Assembly: GCA_022225965.2 (NCBI GenBank)
Contig: JAKJXP020000015.1
Coordinates: 248,001-312,000, forward strand
DNA from: Diatrype stigma
Taxonomy: Eukaryota > Ascomycota > Sordariomycetes > Xylariales > Diatrypaceae
Length of the DNA stretch: 64,000 nt
Reading direction: 5' to 3'
The position numbers were made by a program, and so were the translations under genes. Below are positions 1 to 12,400 of the stretch, piece by piece (the first letter of the stretch is position 1; each line of letters begins with the position of its first letter). Below the pieces are notes generated by a model, which was not told the DNA's origin, did no database searches, and worked only from the letters and a program-made list of their open reading frames with translations.

Positions 1-652
1 CAAAGCCATCATTGAGGTTCCGGGGCTCGGAAATGTCGACGTCAACAAAGATCTACTTCAGGTCGAGTACCGTAGCAGAACGGAGCATGTCCGAGACTAC
101 ACCCCCAACGTCATCGAGCCCTCCTTCGGTATCGGACGTATTCTCTATGCCCTCTGTGAGCATGCTTACTGGTGGCGCGAGGGAGGCGACGAAGCTCGCA
201 GTGTATGTCTTTTTCATATGGCTGACAAGAGAATATATTCCCAAGCTAATTGTCTGTACCAGGTACTCTCGTTCCCCCCGGCCATCGCGCCAACGAAGGT
301 CATCATTATGCCCTTGTCGTCAAACAAGGATTTCATTCCCCATGTTACACGCCTCTCGCAGAAGCTGCGTGCCGCCCAAATATCTACCCGTGTGGATGAC
401 TCGTCAGCATCTATCGGCAAACGCTACAGCCGGAATGATGAGCTCGGCACTTCACTAGGCCTCACAGTCGATTTCCAGACGCTCAAAGACGGCACGATAA
501 CGCTGAGAGAGCGTGATACGACCAGACAGGTCCGAGCAGACACGGATACGATTTTGACGGCAATTCGGGAGATTGTCGGTGGTAGTAAGACATGGGAAGA
601 TATCGAGAAAGAGCTGCCCGTATTCGAGAGTCAGGACGTCGAAGACCAATAG
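1..652 (+). CDS. GRS1: Glycyl-tRNA synthetase, C-terminal part (5' end outside window)
   Basis: Class II glycyl-tRNA synthetase, which charges tRNA-Gly in cytosol and mitochondria of fungi. Only the end of the gene is present. Exon 1-202 is read in frame from base 2; an intron at 203-262 (GTATGT, branch GCTAAT, CAG) is removed; the last exon is 263-652, ending in TAG. The visible protein holds the end of the catalytic core (class II motif 3 region, VIEPSFGIGRILYALCEHAY) followed by the anticodon-binding domain (PPAIAPTKVIIMPLS onward, with SIGKRYSRNDELG and the LRERDTTRQVR strand). This order and wording are characteristic of eukaryotic GlyRS. The C-terminus ends in an acidic tail. The family and the intron are clear; the start lies upstream of base 1. 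Confidence 0.93.
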   Translation, partial: KAIIEVPGLGNVDVNKDLLQVEYRSRTEHVRDYTPNVIEPSFGIGRILYALCEHAYWWREGGDEARSVCLFHMADKRIYSQANCLYQVLSFPPAIAPTKVIIMPLSSNKDFIPHVTRLSQKLRAAQISTRVDDSSASIGKRYSRNDELGTSLGLTVDFQTLKDGTITLRERDTTRQVRADTDTILTAIREIVGGSKTWEDIEKELPVFESQDVEDQ

Positions 653-2991
653 AGTAGTACTTGATGTCCACGAAGATGAATAGACAGTAAACACTACGTA
701 ATAGCTTGACAAAAACCTGTCTAAGGCTTCATGGGCTTTGCAGTACATGATGCGTTACCGCTGCACGTCAAGTCGGCCACTGAGTACCTAGGTACATAGT
801 AAGAAGATCTTACTCGGGTACCAGCCTGGTAGGAATAGTCCAGTGGACTAACAGAGGTTGCTTACGGCTGCATCACGGGCCAGTACTCAAAATAAAGATA
901 TGACAGATGACGCAACCTATCCGCCCCTAGGAAATCTGGGGAAATATGTGTACCTACAGTATCTTTAAGCCGATGCTAAGACCTTGGCGAATGCCGATTG
1001 AAAGGGGCTGCTAAGTTTTCGTACGATAGTCATACCTAGTTTCACAATACTTCAGGCTTGCTCAAAAGACCTTTCCGGTCGTTCTGGACGAGCTATATGT
1101 TGACGCTATATAGTACTCCACCCATGGTGTATGGAAGAAGACGTTACGTTCTCACAGGTATCGAAGTACGTAATGTAATCTGTCAAATTATCCTAGTGAG
1201 AGCCTGTCAAGAGACGGTGGGAGGTTACCTTCACCTGATGGCTGCATAGTTCCTAGGTTTCGGCCAACTGCAAGATGATTACAGGTTACGGTAGGACAGA
1301 CCGAGTGCAGATGGCATGTGTAAGCAAACCTGGGATAGGTACCCTTCCAAAATGGCCGAAATAACCCGGTACCTATATCAGCGCGAGGTTACAATCTATC
1401 AAGACAGGCACCTAATGGAGTATGCATATTCAGAATAGTATTACTGATATTCCCTGGGTTTTGAGAAATCAGTCAACGTGGACAGGGGGTGATTATTTCT
1501 TGGTAACTACCTGCCAGGGTGGCATGTTGGGTGGGAAAGGGGGCCCCCTACTGATGAAGAATTACATGAAATTGAAATCCAAATTCATCCCTGTTGAAAG
1601 TTGACAGTCGTTGAGTTACTCTCTATCCTATGAGGAAACCGATGAATCTACTCGAAAAGAAAAGTCTTTTCTCCGCGAGCAAACCACTCATAGGGAAAAT
1701 CCACCATTAAGGGAAACCCAAGATTTCTATTAGAACCCAGAACAGCGGATGGCTGATGTCAGCTTCCCCGTGTTATTGGAGCTCGGCTTTTAGCCGGGAA
1801 GAGCCGGTAGTCCCTTTTGAGAAGTATTGCTGGGTGGAAGAGGGGGGGGGGGGGGGGGCAGCATCTCACTACCCACGGGCTTCAAAGAGGAACCCGGTGG
1901 TGCTTTCGGAAGTCGGCCTCTCATCAATATTACCCGTTAGTATTTAGAGATTCAGACCGTTCCAGCCATCCTGCGTACATAAGCCTAGAAGCTTATACTT
2001 GGTAAGGCTTGCATGCGGGAAAGCTCGCCTAACGAGCACAATCCGATCAAGGCGGAAACATGCCGAGGCATTGACAAATATTTAATAGGCTTTGCCTTTC
2101 ATCCATACTACGAGGCATGTAAGCTGATGCCGGGCTAGTTTGTGTAACCGCGTTCCATCATCACATACGCCACTCTGCTCGATGGCAATGATCGATGGAG
2201 AACCGTAATCGAAACATCAAGCAATACTCAAAGACTTTTCAAACAAGACCTCATAACACAGGATTAGGCCATAGTGCTTTGCTTGTCTCAGTTTGTAAAG
2301 AACTTCTGTGGCTTGATAGGTACCAGAATCGCGCAAAGGTTGAAAAACAGTACCTGGAGCGAGGCTAGCTTGTTTGAGTCTATACGCATAATGACAGGTA
2401 ACTTGTGATGAGTGAGAGCCTTAGCTGTTGTGCTTCCCCCCATCCGTAGATAAGTCCTAGATCCTGAATGCGGGTTCTGACAGCCTTGTTAACAGCACCG
2501 ACTCCATTACGAGGATCGCCACCGCTTGGGGCCTGGATCACTGTTCCGAAAATGATCTCGAATCGAGATGGGAGGTTTAGACCTAGCCTTGAGTTTGTAT
2601 TCATCGACCAAGGGTGAATGCCTTGTCAAGGTCATGCGTGGAAAGATTATGTGATATTTCTTTCTATGTATCGAGCTATTCCCTTGTGACGAGTTAAGGG
2701 GTGCTAAACAGTCTTGTGTCTACGTAATGTATCGTGATTGGGACGAGGCTAAGCGAGGTATGTTATAATGGGTGGTATTATCATGGAACAGTGCTCATAG
2801 TAGGGGTAGACCAGAAAGAAGAGAGGGGAAGACAATGGGTATATATAGGGGAGACTCCTGCGGTCTTTCAACCCCTTTTCGTTTCCAAATCACCATCCCC
2901 ATCACTGGCCCAGCAATTATACAACGACCACTCATACATTCAGTCACTCACACACCTACCAAGCAAAATTTTCCAGTCCCCAACCATCAGA
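653..2991. other. Intergenic region with poly-G run
   Basis: No convincing gene. Holds the 3' flank of the GlyRS gene, one TACCTAGGTA palindrome at 785-794, a run of 17 G at 1842-1858, and the promoter of the small secreted protein gene at its right end. Confidence 0.6.
2838..2848 (+). promoter_or_regulatory. Putative TATA box of the small secreted protein gene
   Basis: GTATATATAGG lies about 150 bp upstream of the ATG at 2992, followed by a pyrimidine/CA-rich leader typical of highly expressed fungal genes. Inferred from position and consensus only. Confidence 0.45.
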
Positions 2992-3460
2992 ATGCAGTTC
3001 TTCACCGCCGCCACCACCATTGCCATGCTCATGGCCTCCTCGGCCCCCGCCGTCCTCGCGGCCCCCTCTCAGGCCGAGGTCGTCGAGCGACAGACTCCCG
3101 TCGGCACCTGCGGTTCTCAGTTCGGCGCCCCCATAACCGCCTTCCCCATCGGCGGGTCCTGCAGCGGTAGCGGGTACGCCTGCGACCCGAGCTGCACTGA
3201 TATCGTAGGTTCAGATGTTACTTAGCGTGAATTCACCAGCCAACCCCCGCCCAACACCCTGTCTACATCTCTTTTTTATCTTGTAAAGAAAAGGAGCAGC
3301 GGGGAAAATGCCAAGAATCCATCCCGTCTGTTCTCCCTTGGCTGAAAAAAGCATGTGATATTGATAGATCCAATGCTCCAACGGCGTCTTCGTCGTGATC
3401 GCTTCCTGCGGAGGCGCCAACTGCGCTGGCAACCACAACGGCGGAGCCGTCTGCGACTAA
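2992..3460 (+). CDS. Small cysteine-rich secreted protein
   Basis: Predicted 101-residue protein from two exons, 2992-3204 and 3368-3460, separated by an intron with a GTAGGT donor and a TAG acceptor. Residues 1 to about 22 form a signal peptide (MQFFTAATTIAMLMASS, then small residues up to AAP), followed by a short propeptide ending in the ERQ motif common in secreted fungal proteins. The mature part contains eight cysteines, an even number that would allow four disulfides, in a glycine/serine-rich chain. No catalytic domain is visible. Such proteins are often called candidate effectors or hydrophobin-like small proteins, but the cysteine spacing lacks the CC doublets of hydrophobins. Function unknown. 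The start is chosen because it gives a clean signal peptide after a leader with a TATA box. Exon 2 could differ slightly because the intron donor is not a perfect consensus. Confidence 0.72.
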
Positions 3461-4164
3461 GCTCGCTATTGAAGTAAGTTCAGCCGCCAGCCCATGATCC
3501 CGTACCAGCCTACTTCTCTGGAACGGGAACGCTCCTCCAAGACTGACCAGAGGCTAGACCCTGGGAGAACGGAATATCCATTACTTTCCCCAAGGAGTAT
3601 CTGAGTTGATAAAGATACACTTGACAGACAACGAGCAAAGCGTTTTGAAAAGCGAGAGATAAAGACAGCTTGCAATAGGGGCAGTAGAAGGTGGTATTCC
3701 GTAATCGAGCTCTAAGTCTATTTCCTGTTTACGTTAGTACTTTCAATCTCTATATCTTGTGGTCGCGAGCTCTCTCGACAGGCTGTGAGGGGTTGGTGTG
3801 AGGAAGGTAGGCGAGGGGGTTGGCAAAGAAAAATCTCCAAGTAAATTCACAGGCATCCCTACACAACGTAGTAGCCAGAAAATACAAATTAAGTCGCTCG
3901 TTAAGTTACGTGTCTCTGTGGATAGTCGAGCTTAAGATCAAAGTCATGGTACGAATCAACTAGTATAGCCTAGTATACATATTTGCTATCTAGACAGACC
4001 TTCGCTCTAGGTACTTAGTATAATAGTTCATATATCATCCCAGGCTATTAGAATTTACATCAAAGGCTTGGAAATATTAACAGACTGATTACCTTAGTCA
4101 AAGCGAACAACGTATCATTCAGATGGGCTAGTCTCTCCAGACGTGTAGGATCGCGCTCTCGCTT
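3461..4164. other. Intergenic region between convergent genes
   Basis: 3' flanks of the small secreted protein gene and the G1-like gene. AT-moderate sequence with no ORF of note. Confidence 0.6.
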
Positions 4165-5300
4165 TCAAATGTTGAAAGTATGCTGTTGGATGCTGATCGT
4201 GTCCACCGTCCACGTCTTGCCCCCGTCCGAGGTGGTCAGCCCGCTCGAAGTTGCCTCGTTCAGGGCCAGGGTGTCCCCGAAAGATGAGTCAGCCTCGTTT
4301 AAGATGATAGTCGTCGAGGTGTACTCTACGTCATTGATTTAGATTAGTAGGAGGCAAAAACTGACCCGAAGGGCTTTGCTGCTCGTCCCCAATAGATGAG
4401 ATGAGACAGATGCATGGGTGCTATCGAATAAGTTGCTTACCGTGAGGAGCCACAGTGCCCGTACACGCGTCCACCTGGCACTCGACAGCTGTGCCCCAGC
4501 CTTCTGCGTTACCGGAGCCTAAAAGGGGTTAGTGAACATGAAGATGCGTAGAAGGCCACATGCGCAGTTTCTGGAAGAGGTGTAGAACTTACTAGTCGAG
4601 AGTGTCGAAACCACTTGGCCGTTGATGGCTACGCTCTGGTCGTACTCGCCAGTGCTATCGTTGTAAACATCTAGATAGCGGGTCAAGAATAAGCATGATG
4701 TATGTCTGGAGAGCCTGACGGGAACCCATCGTCAGATAGCAGGAGGTCACTCACATTTCATCTCGAGCTCATCACCGGGCGACGCGGGGACCTGCTGGCC
4801 ACCAAGCTGTTCACCTGTTTTTATGCCGAATCAGCACACTGATCAACCGTACATTGCAGCTTTCCGCCCGGGACCACCACACTGTCATTTCCCATGATCA
4901 AGGGGGGGATAATTACTTACCTTGAAGTGTCGATGCCCAAGTGCACCACTGCCCCGCCGACGCACCGCAGTTCCTAGACCACGCAAAAAGAATTCAGCGA
5001 GCCAATTCCAGGGGAGAAGGGGGCGGGTAACACCTACGCGGCGGGATCCGCGAACGACACGGCGAGCGCCTGGATCAGGTCGCCGCCGCTGGTGCCCATG
5101 CCGGGCCACAGGGCGAGGCGCTCCTCCTGGGGGCTCGGCACCTCGGGCAGCACGAGGGTCGTGGTCGCCTCCCGGATCCAGGACTGCGTGGGCCCCAGGG
5201 AGAAGTAGGGCCCGAAGCCGATGGTGTCCTGGGCGCGGGCGATGCTGCCGAGGACGGCCGCTGCGGCAAGCGGTAAGGCGAGGTTGGTGAGGTGGTGCAT
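4165..5300 (-). CDS. Secreted protein resembling glutamic (G1) peptidases
   Basis: Six exons: 5300-5038, 4973-4921, 4814-4755, 4670-4593, 4518-4441 and 4325-4165. All five introns have GT..AG ends and the frames join exactly, giving 230 residues. Residues 1-23 are a signal peptide ending ARA. The mature protein looks like a single beta-sandwich domain. WPGMGTSGGDLIQ (65-77), QWCTWAS (96-102), VPASPGDELEM and EGWGTAVEC (157-165) align by eye, in order, with WVGIDG..ILQ, YEW, ISAGDVI and AEWIVE of eqolisins. This places Q77 and E164 where the catalytic Gln and Glu of that family lie (87 residues apart here, 83 in scytalidoglutamic peptidase). Sequence identity is low, so this may be a non-catalytic concanavalin-like relative. 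An upstream in-frame Met would disrupt the signal peptide, so ATG 5300 is preferred. Confidence 0.7.
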
Positions 5301-6158
5301 CTTGTTTTCTTCTAGTGAGCACACATAGGCCTAAGCACGCAGGGTGGTCGGTCTGCGTCAGTTGGGAGGTATAAGGAGTAAGGGTCCTGCAGTTCGCAAC
5401 GATAACTTGGAAGTTTGGATCGCTCACGGTTATCGTTGAGGAGATATATATTACGGACGACTGGGGTCTAGGCCCTTGAGGGCTCTATTGATTCAAGAGT
5501 ATGCCGACGCGTCGCCATTATTATATCATTGGTGTCCATTAATAATGGGCCAGGCATCGAGCGATTCAGGCTGTTGTGTTTCCGAGTCCCTACCTAGTCC
5601 TTCTCTGTCTCGAGTAAAATTGGCCCGTTTCCATTTTCGTTATATGCCAAATGTAGTCTGTCGTATCTCGAAACGGGCAAGAATTTTCCTCCAGACGGAC
5701 GTCTCGATTATAGGGTGTGGGTCCAACTTCAAGGGGTGAATCCATTTTTGGCTTGTCCCCCACATATTTCCCAGGTACTTACTTAGTCAGGGGTAAAAGC
5801 CATAAACCAGGTTACCAGTGTAAGTCCAAGGTGAGAAGGATTGTACGAAGCGTTGTGACTGCAACTTTATAATGAGACTGTGGTATCTACCACTTCGCCT
5901 AGATACATAGCCCAACCGGGTGCTTGCATGGTAGCTGAAGATAGAGAGACTGATTTGCCATAATGTCAAGCCAACACGTGTTATACAACAAACCCGTCGC
6001 TGGCGATATCTGCCAATCAACTTGGGACCATATCCATTCAGCTACCATATACCTAGCATATTCCACAGAGCTCTTTTATCATTATCTGTACGCGTAAATT
6101 CGTTATGGGCTCGTGTGAGCTTGACTCCAGGACGACTTGGGCAGCAATACCTATACGT
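5301..6158. other. Intergenic region
   Basis: Promoter side of the G1-like gene and 3' flank of the dynamin gene. Short ORFs here have no recognisable domains. Confidence 0.6.
5444..5452 (-). promoter_or_regulatory. Putative TATA box of the G1-like secreted protein gene
   Basis: An alternating TATATAT stretch sits about 145 bp upstream of ATG 5300 on the - strand. This is the same spacing as the TATA-like site of the neighbouring small secreted protein gene. Positional inference only. Confidence 0.35.
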
Positions 6159-8355
6159 CTAGACACGAAAATGGTATCCGGGAATAGGAAATCTCGGATT
6201 TATAGGAGGCACATATCTTCCCAGGCGCTTCAGTTCAGTCAAGGCGCCCTGAAGCGCAGAAGACTTTTCGAGCGTGCGCGCTCTCTCGGACGCCGATTCG
6301 TCACTTTCACCCGCAATATGTCGCAGTGCTTCATCCGAAAGCTCAAAGATGACCTCTGCCGAAAGAAGCTCAGGTAGCTTCTGAATTAGACATCTTTCAA
6401 TGGCAAGAACGCTGACGTCGTCAATCACCTTTTTAAGGGCAACCTATCTCGAGTTAGTCTGGGTCAAGCTTGAGGATGGTCAGGAAATGATCATTCGTTA
6501 CCTTGTAGTATGCAGTCATCGTGTCTATAGCAATGGAGGCCGAGTAGTTCTCCATATTTGGCTCTGAAGCTACCAGGGCGTCGAGTAGAGAAGCCATCTC
6601 CGATGTGTAATTTGCCTTGCTCATGGAGATGGATGATTTCTCGAAGAAAGCATTCAATTGTTTCTCCAGTCGGCGACGCTGTCTTTGAGCCTGAATCTTC
6701 TGGACATTTTCCGTCAGATAATGATTGTATGTTATAGGATGGTTCAGCAGATGTGGATCCATGATTTCCTCAATCTTTGTAATTAGGTTCGTCTTCAGTT
6801 TGTCCATATGGGGAACAATGATCTCACGCAGAAGATCGCGAGAGGTTTCTTCATCCGTGACATGTTGAAGTGTTAAGCCTACAATAGAGTACGCAGACTC
6901 AAAGATTCGCTCCGAATGGTCGAGTATTAGGCTTTTCCATGGTCCGCACTGTAGCCTGAAAAGTTCACCGACAATATCTGGATGGTAAGTCCCCACAAGC
7001 TCCCGACCACGGCTCGTCCTCATCAAAACTTTTGTCTGTTCGATGAAATCGGATCGAGTAATGTTCCTCGAATCGGTAGCGTGTGGGCCTGTGCCTTCGT
7101 TGATGATCTTTGCATGTCCCTTGCTTTGCATTTCATCGGCGAATTGGATCAGTTTGTTTTGTACAACAGCTCGGAGACGTCTTCTATAGAATTCGGGATG
7201 GTTCTCACTGCTGAAAAAAGCGTCTGTATATATGCCGTCAATAGCAGCGTTGAGCAGACCAGTGACTTCTCCACTAATCTTGAGCAAGTAGCGACGCTGC
7301 TCTGAGATTGTAGTCCTAGATTCCCTAAGCTTGGACAACTTAGTTTGGCATGTCTCGACTCCCTTCTCCACGTCAGAGATCAGGCAAGGAAGCTGATGGA
7401 GAATTTGGTCTTTCAACACATTGCTCAAGCGTATCCTTAGCGAGGCAATGCCTAACTGTGATGGCTGAAGAGTCTTCCAAAGCCCACTAGAGAGGAATTC
7501 GGACTCTGCTGAATCGCGTTCCTGGATCGATACATGGCGGGTAGCATAGCCCCGGTTGCGTAACACATGCCAGCCTAGGCTGAACTTCACATCATTATTC
7601 CGGGCAAGCTCTATATAGAACCGTTCACTGTCGGAACCCTCGTCTAAGGTGTCTGGCTTGGTGATCAGGCCCAAGGTACGGATACCGTGTGGGTCAAGGT
7701 TGCGAGAATGTTGAGTGACTTGTTGGAGAGCAAAATCACTCTTTGCAGACACAACAGCCAAAATAATGCTACGCGGTCTTTTCATATAATCAAGGACGAG
7801 CGCCTTGACCAACTCTGCATCCTTCGCCGTCTGGTCCTTGTTCCCAGCTAAGAATAGACCAGGAAGATCAACCATGGTGAGGTGTGGCTGAGATGGCCCT
7901 GAGATCTCGATCCGGAGAATATCAGCACTGAAGACTTTGCCATTCACATCCAGGCCCATTGCAACGTTTGCATCGTTGAAGACTTGAGAAAGGTCGAAAG
8001 TTTCAGGGGCATGCGTGAAGTTTTCGAGTTTTGTTTTCTCTGCCTGAGGACGACTGGGGTCGGGTAGAATGGAGATTTTCACATCGACCTCGAGGTTCCG
8101 GCGTAGGATCAGTTCTGTCGCAAACCTCGTACAAAGTGTATCTTTCGCTGGGAAGGCCACTCCAGATATGGCTTCCAGCACAGAGCTCTTCCCCGACGAT
8201 TGGTCACCGCACACGACAATCTGCGGCAAGTCCACGAAGCGACTAATGCCATGTGACCTCAAGCGATCAATGATATCGATTAAGTCGCGGCCATCCTGGG
8301 TCTGGAGGCTGGCGTTTTCTCTCATCTGGGGCTGAACAGATTGCGCCATGGTCAT
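6159..8355 (-). CDS. Dynamin-family large GTPase (Mx-like)
   Basis: Two exons, 8355-6502 and 6443-6159, with a 58-bp intron (GTAACG..TAG) joining in phase; 712 residues. Residues 50-58 form the G1 loop GDQSSGKSS. The dynamin G domain continues with MVDLPGLF (G3) and LITKPDTLD (G4), followed by the middle/stalk region. The C-terminal exon completes the GTPase effector domain (AYYKVALKKVIDDVSVLAIE onward). No PH domain, transmembrane segment or mitochondrial signal is seen, which fits the soluble Mx-like dynamin proteins found in multiple copies in filamentous ascomycetes. Membrane remodelling is the family role, but the specific organelle cannot be told. The frame stays open upstream to another ATG at 8532. 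I prefer ATG 8355 because the extension is not dynamin-like and is rich in leader-type codons. Confidence 0.9.
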
Positions 8356-9423
8356 TGTTTGATGTTGGGGATGTCTTGAGATGATAAAGATGTAACGATG
8401 TGTTGGTCTGGAAGAGGGGTTCAGCGTAGGTAGATGCAGGCATGTAGGCAGGCTGGATCTTTCGATGTGTACACGACTCGATGCTCCGGACACATCTAGA
8501 ATTAAATTAACAGCTGTATAGGTAACGATCATAGAATCCTGAACCGGGTGAGCTTATGGGATGGTAGATGTAGAAAACTTCGTGTGTGGGTGCTTGGTTG
8601 TGCGTAGAGGTGTGTGATAGGTAGGTAGGTACATATGTACAGATGTAAACAAGCTGCGGATTCCTGCCTCAAAATTGTAGAGTGTCATGCAGCTGTATGG
8701 CAGGTACCTACATATATACCTGCTGTACCGTGTACCTAGGTAGGTGCAAGTTAGGCAGTTCGGTCATGGAGTCCTTGCCTTTGGCATAGTACGAGGTAAA
8801 CATGTAGATATGTCTACAGCCATGCTTGCCCTATGCTGTTTACACCTGACTTTCTAGGGCATTGAGAATTCCATTTCCTACCTGCCGCATTGATTCATCT
8901 CGTAACGTACATGCTAACATGATGAATGTGACCAGGGTGATTCGGGGCTGTCATCCCCCCCCTAATCCCCCTGTCCCCCCCCTTTAAAATCAGGAGCCCA
9001 AGAAACCTGAACAATGATTATACCAATGTTTATGGCAACGATGACGAAAATGCTAATGATGTTATTGTAATCATACTCCCGACACCGACGTATTTCGAAC
9101 AGAGAGAATCTCGCCCGCGTCATGATCATGCTCGCTAAACTCCTTTCCCTTGATGCGATGATGGATAGTATGCAACGCCCAATATCCCGAACCGACTCGA
9201 CCGACTCCTTCGCCTGCATTACTTGATTTCACGATCTCGTCAGACATTATCCCGCGTCCAGCCTGGCGCATCATCCATGCTTCAACCAAAAAAATGAGCC
9301 GAGCCATTCTCCACCTATCACTCTGACCACGCATCTTCAAACAGGTGGTGGAGCTGAGTCGAGCCCCGTTATATCGCAATACCCCTTCAACTCAATCAAG
9401 AGTTCATCTCACTGATTCAATCC
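8356..9423. other. Intergenic region
   Basis: Upstream of the dynamin gene and downstream of the deubiquitinase gene. Contains a TACCTAGGTA palindrome at 8733-8742 and C-rich runs near 8956-8982. No gene seen. Confidence 0.6.
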
Positions 9424-12400
9424 TTATTGGTCGTCCCTGCTAGCCCAGGAAATGTCCTTCCGCTTGTAAAATAACATGACGGGGGTCTCTTTGCCCTTGC
9501 ACTCGAACAGATCGCGCTGGCCCGCCATGTCCATGTCCACCTCATCGATATGGGAGTCGTTACACCGAGTCCAGAGGCTACCGCTTCCCTCGCGGACCCA
9601 TGTCCAGTAGTGGCCCGAGTGGCTGTCGGTGCCGCTGTGGATGACGATGGCGTAAAGGTCGTAGACGGGGTCCTCCTCGTAACCACCGAGCATGCCAGCG
9701 GGCTGCTTCTCCAGGAATGGCCGCAGCTGCGTCTTGTCGTAGCTGTGTTTGCGTAGGTCGAGGTCGTCGAAGGGGAATTCTATGGGGAACGTGTTCTTAA
9801 GCGGCACCTTGGACGTGTGGATGGTTCTGAGAACTTTGACGCAAAGTAGAGGCGCGGCCCTTAGCAGGAAGTTTCGTTTCCTCTTATACTTGTGATGGCA
9901 GGTTTCGCACGTGCTCTCAAGCACCTCGTCGGGTGCAAATTCCCGATCGAAGGCGGCGGGCAAGCTATCTATATGACCGCCTCTCATCTCAGCGGGATAG
10001 GCCACAACGAATGGTTCTGCCTCAAGCTTGTACGATTTGACATTGCACCTGGGATTTGTGCATGTGAACTCTTGCGAGATAACATTTTGCCAGTACTTGT
10101 CGACGATCGAACGGTGGCGGTCATAGTAGGCTAGCCAAGTGTTGAGGACGTCGCCCAACGGTGCTTTCCTGTTTCGGATCTTGGGCGTTTTGAAATCCGG
10201 CTCGGCTGCGTTGATATTGCGCCGTGTGTTTGTCTCCATATCTAATTGGTCGAGAAGGAACGTAGTAAGTTCTTCTGCATCATGTTGTTCATTGTCGCCG
10301 AACTTGATGAGCTTGTTCCTATATTCGTAACCCTGATGGATCGATCGCAGATAATTCTGATGCTTGTCAGCGAAGACCCCAAAAGCGGGGACGGGCGATT
10401 TGACTTACCATGAGAAGCCCGGCTCTCATAACATCGAACTGTCTATTGTTCAAATATTGGAAAATGCTGCCGAGAATCCTCGAGAGTAGCTGCGGTGAAG
10501 GTCTGTCGAGGGTATGATCCGCAGGACGCCATGATATCGGCCAGTCACTGCGGGTCACTTCGTTTGTGAATTGGGGAGAGGCAAGTAACGCTTGGAGAAC
10601 TGAATTGCAGTAGCACCAGTGGTAAGGGTTCTCAAGGCCGGTCCGTTTTCTACGGGTCAGGTTGATGACGCCCTTCTTGGCGTAAACGCCAGAGCTTGAC
10701 CCATCGTCTTTAGTTTCAAGCCCGCTATATCTAGTCCTCGGCACCGCAGGAGCTGGGCGAGCCGGCGGCACAGGAGAAATCTTGTTATAGAGATCCTCTT
10801 CTTCGGATATAGAAGCTGCATCAGCTGGCGAGGTCATCGACTCCTGTAGCTGAGACACAGAAGGATACCGGCGCATAACCTCTTCAGGAGATCTATAGTA
10901 GTCGTTAGGGGAAGATGCAGCCTCATCTGCCTTGATCGATTGTTCGAACTGCTCGATTTCCTTTTGGTTTAGTGTCTTGGTCTTGGTCCTAGCCCGTCTC
11001 CTATCAAGAGCCCTTGGCCCACGTGGTCTTCTTGGTGCTTGAGCTGTTTTGGAGACGGCTAGGGACTGCAACCCCAGCTCTTCCACCCAGGCGTCCAGGC
11101 CACCTGCTAGGAGCTTTGGGGGGTTTCTGAGTTGCCTGCTGTAACTATAATGTGTCAAGGCTTGTACTATGGTGTAGACAATTGTGGCATGCGTGCTCCT
11201 GGTTATCCTTTGGGGGACAGATGTCGAATCTTGATCATAGACAACGACGAGATCAACCTTATCACGCTGTTCAAAAGCTAACTTCTCTGTGGGATCGGCC
11301 AGTATCATGCTGTCTTGGATATCATCTGCGGATATATTTTCACGTGACAGAACTTCGGGCTCGACACAAATAGTCCTCTGGGACATAATATGGCCATCGT
11401 CGAACGCCTCCCGGTCTCGGATATCGATGATAAGTAGTTGCGCTTGACTACTTCCTCGCTTCATATAGGCCAAAAGCTCTTGTGGCGTAATAGTCTCGCC
11501 TTCGGGAATCTCAATCCCAGATGGCCGTGGGGACGGCGGAGAATCGCCATACGTGTGGGCGGTGACGTATTGTTCTCCATTGAATGCCCTGATCGCCTTT
11601 TCCATAGAAGTCCTGGCAGAGACACTGGGAACGGAAGCTATCGAATTGGTCCTGCTGAACATACCGCGAGGGGTGCTAGATGGTAGATCAGCCACCTCGC
11701 TAGTGATGGTTCCTCTTGCGGGACTATATATGGCATCGGGAACCTTGGGCATGGGAGGTACAGATGCGTCTATGGAGACTTTTGGCCGATGCGCGATAGG
11801 CATCTCCCTGGGGCCAGAGGGCTTCAAAGGAGAAGCGACGCCATTAACAGGCAGTTGCGGATCGCGTAGTTTTGCAAATCGACTGCTCAGGTCCTGGGGT
11901 GTGTGCTTACTGCCTGATGCAATAGCGTTGCCATGTAGGGCCTGTGGCTTCGGATGGACTGTGGGTTTCGACTTGAGCGTAGCATTAGCGACACTACTTC
12001 CCCTGGAATGGCTCTGCTCGGCGGAGCCAGAAGGTAACCTCGTGTCGTTATTGCGAGAGCTGTCATTGTAGACTTGAGACTGTGACGGATCGCTCGAAGG
12101 AACACTGGGCAAGCTTATGAGGGTGGTATCACCAGAGGTTCGCAAAGGACGTGTTGGTTGCACGCCGCTTCTCTTGTTGTCCTCCTTGATAAGAGCCTTG
12201 ATCTTGTCGAATGTCTCGCCATTCTTGGTAATCTTGACTTTGAGTGCATTGTACAGCCGGCCGAGGTCTCCACGATCAGATTTCAGGGAAGGGTAGTCCT
12301 TGTGCTTAGGAACAGCATCAACCGCGATTGTGAAAGCCTTGATGTACTCCTGCAATGCTAGGTCTGGACGACGAAAGTCATTGAAGGTTATAGCTTGTCG

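Noticed and set aside
11553..12071. 172-codon ORF antisense to the deubiquitinase linker
   Set aside because: Lies over the low-complexity linker; no recognisable motif.
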